Positions 8,809 through 16,846 of a stretch of DNA of 64,000 nucleotides are shown here, one piece after another (the stretch's first letter is position 1; every line of letters starts with the position of its first letter). The notes below the pieces were generated by a model. It was not told the origin of the DNA. It saw only the letters and a program-made list of their open reading frames with translations, and searched no databases. Made by a program: the position numbers and the translations under genes. Source of the stretch: Myxococcales bacterium (lineage in GTDB: Bacteria; Myxococcota_A; Polyangia; Palsa-1104; JAEUJZ01); the NCBI GenBank assembly GCA_016794505.1, contig JAEUJZ010000016.1, forward strand, positions 124,001 through 188,000. The letters are read 5' to 3'.

Positions 8809-9825
8809 ATGTCCAGCGAGACCCCCGCGGCGGCTTCATTTTCCGCATCGACGGATGTGGCTCTGCACCTCGCTGATGTCCTGATCGCTGGCTGCATCGA
8901 CCGTCCGCTTGCGTCGCTGTTGCCGGTCGAGCTTGTCGCGCGACTGGCGCACGACTTCGCCTTGGCCCTGCTGCGTGATCCGCAGGCCGATGCGCGCCTG
9001 GTGAAGCTGTACACGCAGCTTCAAGCGGGTCTGCTTCGGCTGCCCCGTCTGCGCGCGGCCGTTCCGCCGGACCTCGTGCTGTTGGCCAAAGAGCTTCTGC
9101 GCCTGCCACATACGCCGGATCGGGCTCTGTTGGTGGCGCTGCTGTCGCGCCCGCCGTTTCGTCGCCTCAACCGCGAGCTGATGACCGGCACGCTCGTTGA
9201 CTACAGTCGTCGCATTCGATCGACGCTGTCGGATCCAAATGCTGGCCGCAACCTGGGCATGCTCGGTCGACTTGCGACGCAGGCCGTTCAGAAAGGCACC
9301 GCGGCTGTGGGGGCCGTTGCCGGAGGCGTCGCCTCGGTCGTCACCGATGAGCTGGAGCGGCAGATGCAGCGTCGGGCGGGTGAGTTCGCCGAAGGCGCCG
9401 TCGACGAGCTGGTGGGGCGCCTGGCGACGACGCTGACCGATCCAACACGGGCCGCCGAGCACGTCGAGCTTAAGCTCTCGCTGCTCGACTTTGCGCTCGA
9501 TCTGCCGGGAGAGACCGTCGCCGCCGAGCTAGCCCGTGTGCAGCCGGCCACTGTGGTTGTGCCTCTGCGCGCTGCGCTTCTGCGCTGGCTAGATCGGCCC
9601 CAGGCAACCGAGGATCTCGTCGCTGCGCTGCGCTGGCTGTACGTACAAGATGTGGGCCTGCCAGGCGGCGAAGCACGCGCCTTTGGCGATCGCAGCGTGG
9701 CCGAGATCGTCGGGAGCACCGAGCTTCTGGCCGCCGTCCAGTCGGCCTTGCGCACGCTGGTTGCGCAGCTGATCCGGCCCAGCGTGGCATCCGGCGCGCT
9801 GCGGCAGGCCTTGTCATCGAGCTAG
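8809..9825 (+). CDS. Helical protein of unknown function
   Basis: This 338-residue protein has its ATG 2 bp after the stop of the giant repeat gene, indicating co-transcription and probably coupled translation. The sequence is rich in Ala, Leu and Arg and looks mainly alpha-helical. There is no signal peptide. One glycine/alanine-rich stretch (about 165-178, GTAAVGAVAGGVASVV) could insert in or lie on a membrane. No catalytic motif or named family was recognised. The coupling to the repeat protein suggests a shared cell-surface role. Confidence 0.65.
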   Translation: MSSETPAAASFSASTDVALHLADVLIAGCIDRPLASLLPVELVARLAHDFALALLRDPQADARLVKLYTQLQAGLLRLPRLRAAVPPDLVLLAKELLRLPHTPDRALLVALLSRPPFRRLNRELMTGTLVDYSRRIRSTLSDPNAGRNLGMLGRLATQAVQKGTAAVGAVAGGVASVVTDELERQMQRRAGEFAEGAVDELVGRLATTLTDPTRAAEHVELKLSLLDFALDLPGETVAAELARVQPATVVVPLRAALLRWLDRPQATEDLVAALRWLYVQDVGLPGGEARAFGDRSVAEIVGSTELLAAVQSALRTLVAQLIRPSVASGALRQALSSS

Positions 9826-9851
9826 CGGTCGAAACGGATGGGCGTAGGCGG

Positions 9852-9872
9852 GCTCTCTCGATGCGAGAGAGC
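9852..9872. terminator. Strong stem-loop between convergent genes
   Basis: GCTCTCTCG-ATG-CGAGAGAGC is a perfect 9-bp stem with a 3-nt loop in the 66-bp gap between two convergent genes (stops at 9825 and 9892). There is no T-tract on either side, so it is not a textbook Rho-independent terminator. It may act as a bidirectional barrier or as 3'-end protection. Confidence 0.5.
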
Positions 9873-9891
9873 GGTCGTCAGCCGGTCGGAC

Positions 9892-11679
9892 TTAGCGCGT
9901 GCTGGATACGCGGCGGCGACGGAAAAGCAGAAGAGCGCTGGCGCCAACAAGCAGTCCCAGCGAGGTCGAGACGCCCGGCGTCGCAGAGCGCGGTCCACCC
10001 AGCGAGCAGCCCCCCATGCCGAGCGCGCGGCGGATCGCGTCGGTGTTGTCGACGACCACCTCGGGCTCGCCCACTTCGCGCAGGATTTGAATCTGCTCGC
10101 TGTACGGCGCATCGACCGTAGCGAACTCGGCGTTGTTCACTTGATCGATCGTGAACTGACGGCGCAGACCCGAAGCCAGCTCTAGCGTCGCCGACGTGTA
10201 TCGCTGCTGCGAAAAGAAGCCGCCGCAGTGATACGTCAGCGTCGCCACGTGATCGTTCGAGTAGTTCGGTAGGCTGGGGTTGTAGCTGAACACCGGATCG
10301 CGGTTCATGTCTTCCGGCGACAGCGTCGAGTACAGGCGGGTCAACGTCGGGTGCTGGTTGAACAGCCCCGCTGCTTCAAGCGTCGGGTCGGCAATCTTGG
10401 CCTTTAGCTCGTCGCGCAGGGCCAGCGTCTGATTTGGGAAGTCGGCCAGCTTGGCCTCGATGTCGGCGTACTTGCCGGGGTTTCGCGCGCGGTCGCCTTC
10501 GATGTACGAGCGGAACGACTGATAGTACGTGCTCAAGCTCACGCCTTGGCTGGCCAGGGCGGCAGGCAGCGGCAGGACGCGCGACAGGATCGCCGTAAGC
10601 TGGCTGTTCACCGCGAACATGTTCAGCGTCTGCTCGACGAAGGCCACCGGGTTGGTGGTGGTCGCCAGGCTGGGCAGCGCATTGAAGCGGCCCGAGCGAT
10701 CCAGCACGCCGCGCATCACCGACGAGACGCCTGCGTACTCGGTGACAAAGGCGTGCTTGCCATCGGCTTCGCCCACCGCCTTGATGATCACGTCGTTGTA
10801 GTTGCGTCCGCCGTTTAGCCAGTTGATCTGCGCTTCGTTGACGACGGTATGGAAATAGTTGCGAGGAATCGCGCGCCCGGCGCCGAGCATCCACACTTGA
10901 ACGCCCATGTTGGGCGTGGCTGCCACCGACGTGAGGATGATCGGAATCATCGGCAAGTCCGACTTGTAGCGCAGCACCACCGGCTGCAAGTCGCCCTCTG
11001 AGAGCCCCGCCTTGAGCTTGAGCGCCAAGAAGAACGCACCCGCGCGGATGTACGGCGCGACGACGGTGTCGGTGCCCGAGGGAACGAAGTACTTGTTGTC
11101 CTTCAGCCAGTTGAACATCAGGTCTTTGCTGTCGGCGCGCAGCACGGCAGCCTCGTACGGACCGATGCTCTCTTTGAAGACCAAGGGGGACGGGGCTTGC
11201 GGGGGCTGCGAGCCTGTCCCGGCCGCGGCTTGGTCTTCGGATGCCGATGCACCAAAGGCCGCATTGCGCGAGATGCCACTGCCGCACTGCTCAAAGACGC
11301 GGTTCAGGCGGTACTTGGGCTGTGTCGTCGACGTGAGCTGCGTAAAGAGCTCGTCGACGCCCAGGTCGATGCCTTCACCGCCGTCGCGCTTGTGCGGCAC
11401 GTCGGGCAGCGGCAGCAACCAGCCGAAGTCACCCGGCTTGCCTTGGTACTGGATCTGGATGTGCGCCGTCACCTCGCCGTCTTTGTGGGCAAACAGGATG
11501 CGCTCGCCCGCTTGCACGACGGGCACCGATGGATCGACGGGCGCGAAGCAGCCACAGGCTGCAGCAGGCGGCGGCGTCGATAGCCCCGCGGCATACCCAC
11601 AAAGGGCCAGGCCCCCGGTTAGAAGCAGCACGCGGCTCGGATGCGAGCGACGACGAAAGGCGGCTTGGAACGACGACAT
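9892..11679 (-). CDS. DUF2330 family exported protein with MYXO-CTERM-like tail
   Basis: The protein has 595 residues. The ATG at 11679 was chosen because AAGGAG lies 6-7 nt upstream and a signal peptide follows; the frame continues upstream to 11892 without support. The N-terminal mature region (ACGCFAPVDPSVPVVQAGER, GDFGWLLPLPDVP) is characteristic of DUF2330, a family of exported proteins found mainly in Myxococcota and Actinobacteria with unknown biochemical role. The C-terminus has GMGGCSLGG, a hydrophobic helix (STSLGLLVGASALLLF) and an RRRR cluster. That Cys-helix-basic order is the MYXO-CTERM type of cell-surface sorting signal. It is therefore probably displayed on the outer surface. 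Confidence 0.85.
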   Translation of the reverse strand: MSSFQAAFRRRSHPSRVLLLTGGLALCGYAAGLSTPPPAAACGCFAPVDPSVPVVQAGERILFAHKDGEVTAHIQIQYQGKPGDFGWLLPLPDVPHKRDGGEGIDLGVDELFTQLTSTTQPKYRLNRVFEQCGSGISRNAAFGASASEDQAAAGTGSQPPQAPSPLVFKESIGPYEAAVLRADSKDLMFNWLKDNKYFVPSGTDTVVAPYIRAGAFFLALKLKAGLSEGDLQPVVLRYKSDLPMIPIILTSVAATPNMGVQVWMLGAGRAIPRNYFHTVVNEAQINWLNGGRNYNDVIIKAVGEADGKHAFVTEYAGVSSVMRGVLDRSGRFNALPSLATTTNPVAFVEQTLNMFAVNSQLTAILSRVLPLPAALASQGVSLSTYYQSFRSYIEGDRARNPGKYADIEAKLADFPNQTLALRDELKAKIADPTLEAAGLFNQHPTLTRLYSTLSPEDMNRDPVFSYNPSLPNYSNDHVATLTYHCGGFFSQQRYTSATLELASGLRRQFTIDQVNNAEFATVDAPYSEQIQILREVGEPEVVVDNTDAIRRALGMGGCSLGGPRSATPGVSTSLGLLVGASALLLFRRRRVSSTR

Positions 11680-12035
11680 GGATGGACTCCTTTTCTGCGA
11701 AGCAGTCAGCAATGGGGGCGAAACAAAGCAGCCCATATGCCACCGCGCCTTTCGCTGTCCAGCGTCGAATGCGTCCCGGCAGGGGTCCTGCGCGGACCGC
11801 AAAACTCTGAGGCAAGACTCAGATTTCTGAGGCCAACGATCGCGCCCCCGGAACAACGCAGGCTCCGGCGGCTCCAATCGTCTCGCCAGCACGACCGCGA
11901 CCCAGGCAAGCGCGGGCGGGACCGAGAGGGACCGAGAGGGACCGAGAGGGACCGAGAGGGACCGAGAGGGCAGGGCGATTGACTTCGCTCTCGGACTCTG
12001 AAAGCAATAGCCGCACTGTCGAGGAGGGTGCCTGC
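11680..12035. other. Divergent intergenic region between DUF2330 gene and mutL
   Basis: This 356-bp gap holds the ribosome binding site of the minus-strand gene, the five-copy 10-bp tandem repeat (11921-11970) and the GAGGAGG Shine-Dalgarno of mutL (12021-12027). Reading frames running through it on both strands are shadows or extensions of neighbours. I see no tRNA, small RNA or clear -10/-35 pair. Confidence 0.6.
11921..11970. repeat. 10-bp tandem repeat, five perfect copies, upstream of mutL
   Basis: The unit ACCGAGAGGG is repeated five times without a mismatch, with a GGG just before the first copy. The array ends 65 bp before the mutL start codon. The period is close to one helical turn, so changes in copy number would alter spacing of upstream promoter elements by whole turns. 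Arrays of this kind are prone to slippage. Confidence 0.9.
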
Positions 12036-14138
12036 GTGTCGCGTATTGCCTTGATGCCGGAAGAGCTCGCTAATCAGATCGCTGCGGGCGAGGTGGTCGA
12101 GCGTCCGGCCTCTGTCGTCAAAGAGCTGGTCGAAAACTCGCTGGATGCCGGCGCAGCACGCATCGATGTCGACATCGAGGGCGGCGGCCTGTCCTTGGTC
12201 CGCGTCACCGACGACGGCGGCGGCATGAGCCCGCAGGATGCCGAGCTGTGTCTGTTGCGCCATGCCACGTCGAAGCTGCGCTCGGCCGATGATCTGTTTC
12301 ATCTGGAAACCATGGGCTTTCGCGGCGAGGCTCTGGCCTCGATTGCGTCGGTGTCGCGGCTGAGCCTGACTACGCGAGCCGAAGAAGCGCTGGCCGGCTA
12401 TCGCATCCTGATCGAAAGCGGCCAGAAGACCAGCCCCAGTCGCGAGGTCGGTGCGCCCGTCGGTACTCAGTTCGAAGTGCGGGACCTGTTCTTCAATGTG
12501 CCGGCGCGCCTGAAGTTCATGAAGAGCGAGTCGACCGAGACCAGTCACATCGCCGAGACGCTGCTGCGGCTTTCGCTGGCCTTTCCCGGTGTTCACTTCC
12601 GCCTGCGGCAAAAGGGCAAAGTCACGCTCGATCTGCCGCCGCACAAAAGCGGGCTTGAGCGCTCGCGGGCCGCGCTGTCGGCGCGTGGCAAGGTCATCGG
12701 CCCGCCGCTTTTGTATGAAGGCCACGCAGCGGTCACCGGCATCGAAATCGAGGCGCATGTCGGTGCGCCCAGCGACAGCACAGCCGTGCCGCGCAACGTG
12801 TTTTTGCTGGTGAACCGTCGCTTCGTGCGCGATCGATCGCTTCTGCACGCGGCGCTCGCTGGCTATGGCGAGCTGCTGGAAAAAGGACGCTATCCGCTGC
12901 TGGTCTTGCACCTGCGCTTGGATCCCAGCAGCGTCGACGTCAACGTTCACCCGCAGAAGCTGGAAGTGCGACTGCAGCAGGCCGATGCGGTGTACAGCGT
13001 GGTGCGTGAAGCCGTGCGCAGCGTCTGTTCGCAGGCTCCGTGGCTGCGTGGCGTCCGCGCGGAAGAGCCCGCCCAAGCCATCGTCGCCGCAGCGGGTGGA
13101 CGGGTCTATACCGTCGGAACTTCGCTGCCCATGGCCGCCGAGCCACGCCCGACGTATGGTGCGTCTGTGCCGTCCGCAGCGACGGCAGGACCGGCCGCGC
13201 CGCCCAGCGTAGTCGCGCGCCCTGACCACGATGTCAGCCCAGGTGCAGTCAGCAGGAGCGATTCGCGCGGTCGCAGCGTCGAACATCAGCTGCCGCTTTC
13301 CGCGTTCGCTCCGTCGTCGGGGCTGGCCGAGCATCGAGCGCGCTTGCGCCAAGCCGTGCAGCTCTATGCGCCCACGCTCGGCGACACGACGGACGAAGCG
13401 GCTGCCGGGCCGGGCGACGATCTGCAGCCAGCTTCGACGGCCGTCGATCCCCACGCTTCGGGCTCTGCCGCCGGCCCAGACACCGCGAGCGCGGCTGAAG
13501 AGGGCGACCAGTCCGTCGCTCCGCTGCCGTTTCTGCGCTTGGCCGATTCGACGTACTTGGGTCAACTGTATCGCACGTACCTTTTGTGCGAGCAGGGCGA
13601 CGAGCTCTTGCTGATCGACCAGCACGCAGCGCATGAGCGCGTGGTCTTTGAGCGCCTGCGGGCCGCGCACAAGCAAGCCTCGCTGCAAGCGCAGCGTCTG
13701 TTGTTTCCGACGAGCCTTGAATTCGATCCGCGCCGCGCGGCGCTGGTCGGCGAGTTTTCGGCGGAGCTATCGCGCATGGGCTTTGAGCTTATGCCGTTCG
13801 GCGGGCGCAGCTTTGCGCTTTCGGCCGCACCGGACTTGGGCAGCTATGGTCGCGGTGCGTCCAGTCTGCGCGATCCCGAGGCCCTTTTGCGTCAAGTGCT
13901 CGACGAGCTGGAAGAACACGGCCGCAGCGAGGCAGTGGCTGCGCGCACGGATCTGTTGCTGGCCACCATGGCTTGCCATTCCGCGGTGCGGGCGGGCGAT
14001 GTGCTCGATGAAGCCAAGGTGCGGGCGCTGCTCTCGGCGATGGACGAAGTGCATTACAGCCCGTACTGCCCGCACGGTCGCCCCGTCTTGGTGCGCCTGT
14101 CGCGCGCCGAGCTAGAGCGTCGCTTCGGCCGCGCCTAG
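12036..14138 (+). CDS. mutL: DNA mismatch repair protein MutL
   Basis: The 700-residue product is the MutL ATPase/endonuclease that links MutS mismatch recognition to strand removal. The GTG at 12036 has GAGGAGG 8 nt upstream and places LANQIAAGEVVERPASVVKE near the N-terminus, as in all MutL proteins; the upstream open frame crosses the repeat region and is unlikely. The GHKL ATPase motifs are present: ENSLDAGA, DDGGGM, HATSK and GFRGEAL. A Pro/Ala/Ser linker of about 150 residues follows. The C-terminal domain has DQHAAHERVVFE, fitting the DQHA(X)2E(X)4E nuclease motif, and CPHGRP, so this is likely a nicking MutL rather than the E. coli type. No mutS is nearby. Confidence 0.95.
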   Translation: MSRIALMPEELANQIAAGEVVERPASVVKELVENSLDAGAARIDVDIEGGGLSLVRVTDDGGGMSPQDAELCLLRHATSKLRSADDLFHLETMGFRGEALASIASVSRLSLTTRAEEALAGYRILIESGQKTSPSREVGAPVGTQFEVRDLFFNVPARLKFMKSESTETSHIAETLLRLSLAFPGVHFRLRQKGKVTLDLPPHKSGLERSRAALSARGKVIGPPLLYEGHAAVTGIEIEAHVGAPSDSTAVPRNVFLLVNRRFVRDRSLLHAALAGYGELLEKGRYPLLVLHLRLDPSSVDVNVHPQKLEVRLQQADAVYSVVREAVRSVCSQAPWLRGVRAEEPAQAIVAAAGGRVYTVGTSLPMAAEPRPTYGASVPSAATAGPAAPPSVVARPDHDVSPGAVSRSDSRGRSVEHQLPLSAFAPSSGLAEHRARLRQAVQLYAPTLGDTTDEAAAGPGDDLQPASTAVDPHASGSAAGPDTASAAEEGDQSVAPLPFLRLADSTYLGQLYRTYLLCEQGDELLLIDQHAAHERVVFERLRAAHKQASLQAQRLLFPTSLEFDPRRAALVGEFSAELSRMGFELMPFGGRSFALSAAPDLGSYGRGASSLRDPEALLRQVLDELEEHGRSEAVAARTDLLLATMACHSAVRAGDVLDEAKVRALLSAMDEVHYSPYCPHGRPVLVRLSRAELERRFGRA

Positions 14139-14578
14139 CGTCCCGTCTCCGACGTTCGATCGCAGAGCAAGGGCTTGCCTGTCGTCCGGCTGGACGTATC
14201 GTCGTCGCCGCACCACCTATAGCCCGCCGCCCTGCGCACAGCCGCCCGTCTCACCGAAAACGCGTCAGCGCCTCCCGCGCCGCCCCGCCCCGACTCTTGG
14301 CGCAGCCTAAGGCCCCGTCGATCTACCTCACCGAGCCCCTCAGCGAGCCAGCCTGAGCTGCGGTGGATGTCGCAAGGCCCGGCGTCTGTCCCTGTGGCCT
14401 GACCCCTGCCGCGAGACCACGTGATCTGACGACCGGCTCCCTGCGTACTCCCAAGAACCCCAGGCTGCCAAAAATGGGGCAATTCTTTGCCCTTGTTTGG
14501 TGCTTGCCACCCATGGCACTTAACGGTGTAGCACAGACTAAATCCTCGCCCAAAAGATGGCTAACAAGGGTTATTCCC
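14139..14578. other. Intergenic region with a compositional change
   Basis: This 440-bp stretch follows mutL. The first 300 bp are GC-rich and hold no convincing gene or RNA. From about 14470 the sequence becomes less GC-rich (GGGGCAATTCTTTG onward) and leads into the AT-rich methyltransferase gene. An upstream in-frame extension of that gene to 14363 lacks support. I take the boundary as the edge of a horizontally acquired segment. No repeat flanking it was found by eye. Confidence 0.5.
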
Positions 14579-15901
14579 ATGGCGCGTGCGAAGAGTAAGC
14601 GTATTCCTGATGCAGTGCGTGAGCAGAGGCAGCGCGAAGCGAAAGCGCTCATTGCACAAGCAGTAGAGGCTAATTATCAAGAATTGGGCAAGTTGATCTC
14701 TATTGCGCGAGAGTCGCAGAAATTATCAAGGAGAGTCGTTTCAGAAATAGCGGGCATTTCGGAAGGCACGTTGAAGAATTTAGAAAAAGGTCTGCTGAAA
14801 TCTTGTTCATGGGATACATTGAATCGCATAAGGATGGTTCTTAATTTGCAAATATGGCCATATGGAGACATTATTCATCCATCCTTAATTAGGAAAACCA
14901 TCACGTTGAATGGATATAGACCTCATTTAAGATCGGAGATTGCCATTCATAATTTGGATAGAGAATTACCCAGATTAGATTATTACGAACTGCATTCAAC
15001 GAACGTAAGCATTGACGCGTATCAGACTGCTAACGCATCTCCGTGTTACGGTGCTTGCCATATTAGTGCGATAACCTCCCTTTGTAAAATTGTACAAAAC
15101 ATTCCAAAGACTCTCCGATTTCATAAGGCGCAAATTATATGCCTAACAATTGGGCATGGTTGGGGAGAAGTTGCGTTGGTAAATTATCTATTGCAGGCAG
15201 ATGAGTATTTGATGGTTGAACTTGTTCTTGTGTCAGAGAGTGAATATCTGCTTTATTATGGCGAAAAAGCCATTTCTGATCATATACCAGATGAATACAA
15301 AAATCGATTACAAGTAGTATCCATGATCAGTAGTCATGAAACATTCGTGCGTTTGTTTCATACGCATGCATATCGGCCAGGTCAAAGGATATTTTGCCTG
15401 TTTGGTACTTTGATGAATATTGAACATGGCGAGGCACTGATGAGAGATTTATGTAGTAAGCTGGCGCCAGGTGACTTATTGTGCTTTGATATCAATGTCG
15501 CTGCGCAGCCGGCAAGAATCTACGACGATGATGCTCGACTATGTCAGGGAAAACTGCCACGAGAATTCATTGCCACTGTTGAACAAAGTTTGCAAATTTC
15601 ATTGCAATCGCTGCAACCGGGCAGAGCTATTGATTCGTTCGAATGGGAATATAGTATCAGTGATCCATATGATAAATATACCAATAGCATGCAGTCATAT
15701 AGTGTTCATGTTAGTTCTATTATCCATGAGAAAAATATTGCACCACGGAAAATATCTTGCCTGCGTATTCATCGCCATGATCCAAATATTATCATAAATA
15801 TGTTTAAGAAATTTCACATGCGCATTATTGAAGATGTTTCCTCAGAGAGAAGCGGCGATCTTAATTATCAGTTTCAAAGCTTCCTATTTGCGAAATTATA
15901 A
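14579..15901 (+). CDS. XRE-type HTH fused to EgtD-like SAM methyltransferase, AT-rich
   Basis: This 440-residue protein starts at the ATG at 14579, with AAGGG upstream. Residues 1-30 are basic. Residues 36-95 look like a Cro/C1-type helix-turn-helix (LGKLISIARESQKLSRRVVS, AGISEGTLKNLEKG). The C-terminal half (about 180-440) resembles histidine N-alpha-methyltransferase EgtD and its relatives: a SAM-binding loop IICLTIGHGWGEVAL, an LFGTLMNI segment in the position of the family LGSTIGN, then LAPGDLLCFDINVA and YDDDARL. The base composition is far more AT-rich than all neighbours, so recent transfer is likely. The pairing of a DNA-binding domain with this methyltransferase fold is unusual. Substrate unknown; it may be a regulator sensing SAM or a small molecule rather than an ergothioneine enzyme. 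Confidence 0.7.
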   Translation: MARAKSKRIPDAVREQRQREAKALIAQAVEANYQELGKLISIARESQKLSRRVVSEIAGISEGTLKNLEKGLLKSCSWDTLNRIRMVLNLQIWPYGDIIHPSLIRKTITLNGYRPHLRSEIAIHNLDRELPRLDYYELHSTNVSIDAYQTANASPCYGACHISAITSLCKIVQNIPKTLRFHKAQIICLTIGHGWGEVALVNYLLQADEYLMVELVLVSESEYLLYYGEKAISDHIPDEYKNRLQVVSMISSHETFVRLFHTHAYRPGQRIFCLFGTLMNIEHGEALMRDLCSKLAPGDLLCFDINVAAQPARIYDDDARLCQGKLPREFIATVEQSLQISLQSLQPGRAIDSFEWEYSISDPYDKYTNSMQSYSVHVSSIIHEKNIAPRKISCLRIHRHDPNIIINMFKKFHMRIIEDVSSERSGDLNYQFQSFLFAKL

Positions 15902-15928
15902 TATTATAATAATCGATCGGATTGTTGC

Positions 15929-15946
15929 CGCATTGCATGCAATGCG
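15929..15946. promoter_or_regulatory. Perfect 18-bp palindrome after the HTH-methyltransferase gene
   Basis: CGCATTGCATGCAATGCG is an exact palindrome, 28 bp after the stop of the HTH-methyltransferase gene and 44 bp before the next start codon. No T-run follows, so it is not a standard terminator. An operator, perhaps for the HTH protein encoded next to it, is the simplest reading. Confidence 0.45.
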
Positions 15947-15989
15947 CTAATTATCAGCAAGATGGCTGATGCCAACAAAGGAGGAACCC

Positions 15990-16514
15990 ATGTCCTACAA
16001 CCGTGTTGTTTGTGGTGTGATGAGCATGTTGCTGCTGGGGGTCATGAGCGTGGGTAATGCGGGGGCGGATGAAACAGGTGAGTCTCGGACGGCTGACCCG
16101 CATGAGATACTGGGGCAACTGGCGCAGCAACCTCGGGACACACGCGCTGGCCTTGACGCCACCGCTCTTAACGGCAAGCTGCTTCGGATGCCAGAGAGCC
16201 CGCATATCTATCTTGTGCTCGATGGCGTGATTCGTCGAATCGCGAGCCCGGCCATTCTTGCTCACTTGTTCCGTACGTCCTGTACCATCTATGAGAATCC
16301 GTTCACGGCCTTGCTTACAGAAGGGCTGCCTATTACAGAGGCATATTTACTGATGGGCACACCCTCTGGAGAGTTGAATCTGTTTGTTGATGACAAGAAG
16401 CGCTATATCGGGAGCATGGCACTTGTCAATAAGTACTGCTTTGATACCGATCAAGCGCTCAGATTGCCCGATTCGATTCTTCGCTTGATCCCAAAGGGGC
16501 TACCGGTTCCCTAA
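15990..16514 (+). CDS. Small exported protein with two 'YLV..G..R.I' beta repeats
   Basis: The 174-residue product starts at the ATG at 15990, with an AAAGGAGG site 5 nt upstream. The signal peptide ends near GNAGADET. The mature part has two similar units: HIYLVLDGVIRRIASPAIL and LNLFVDDKKRYIGSMALVNK. In each, a hydrophobic strand, a turn and an R-x-I strand are followed by a short helix. Such units occur in exported proteins of several bacterial groups and have no assigned role. The gene lies just after the AT-rich island but is closer in composition to the host. Periplasmic or surface location is inferred. Confidence 0.65.
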   Translation: MSYNRVVCGVMSMLLLGVMSVGNAGADETGESRTADPHEILGQLAQQPRDTRAGLDATALNGKLLRMPESPHIYLVLDGVIRRIASPAILAHLFRTSCTIYENPFTALLTEGLPITEAYLLMGTPSGELNLFVDDKKRYIGSMALVNKYCFDTDQALRLPDSILRLIPKGLPVP

Positions 16515-16846
16515 TCCTCGTCTGCTCGTCACCCCGATTCGGGCAAATGCCCCCCCGGCCCGCATGGGCCTTGCGCAGTGAGTCGGGGCCGCATGCAGCA
16601 CGGCATGTTTCGCTGGCTGCGGTATTGCCCGGCCGTTCGTCCTGCCTCTTGGTTTTTCCCGTCTGGTTGTGAGTGGCGCACTGCAGCAGCCTTGTTTGGC
16701 TGCTCGACTGCGTGTTCTGCGCGCCGCTGGTGAGCGGCAGTCCTGGCTTGACAACGTGGCGGGCGATCGGCTTCATTGAAAATGAAATTGATTTTCATTT
16801 TCCACCAAGCGACCGCTTCAACCCATGCCTAGCCCAGGAGTCCGCC
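16515..16846. other. Promoter region of the iron-uptake operon
   Basis: This 332-bp gap has no supported gene; overlapping short frames on both strands disagree with each other. It contains a TTGACA that could be a -35 element (16748-16753) and the Fur box at 16778-16802. A short purine-rich AGGAG (16836-16840) lies before the ATG at 16847. Confidence 0.6.
16778..16802. promoter_or_regulatory. Fur box
   Basis: The site is GAAAATGAAA-TTGAT-TTTCATTTTC, an exact 10-5-10 dyad that matches the 7-1-7 logic of Fur-binding sites (AT-rich arms with ATGA/TCAT). It lies 44 bp before the first gene of an operon whose products belong to iron-uptake families, and just downstream of a TTGACA at 16748-16753. 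Fur with Fe2+ would block transcription here when iron is plentiful. The role is inferred from sequence and context. Confidence 0.85.

Noticed and set aside
11979..12035. Upstream extension of mutL to an earlier start
   Set aside because: The extra residues (TSLSDSESNSRTVEEGAC) have no counterpart in MutL proteins, and the GTG at 12036 has a strong ribosome site.
11706..13688. 660-residue open frame on the minus strand
   Set aside because: It is antisense to mutL, whose motifs are beyond doubt, and runs through the 10-bp repeat. It is composition-driven.
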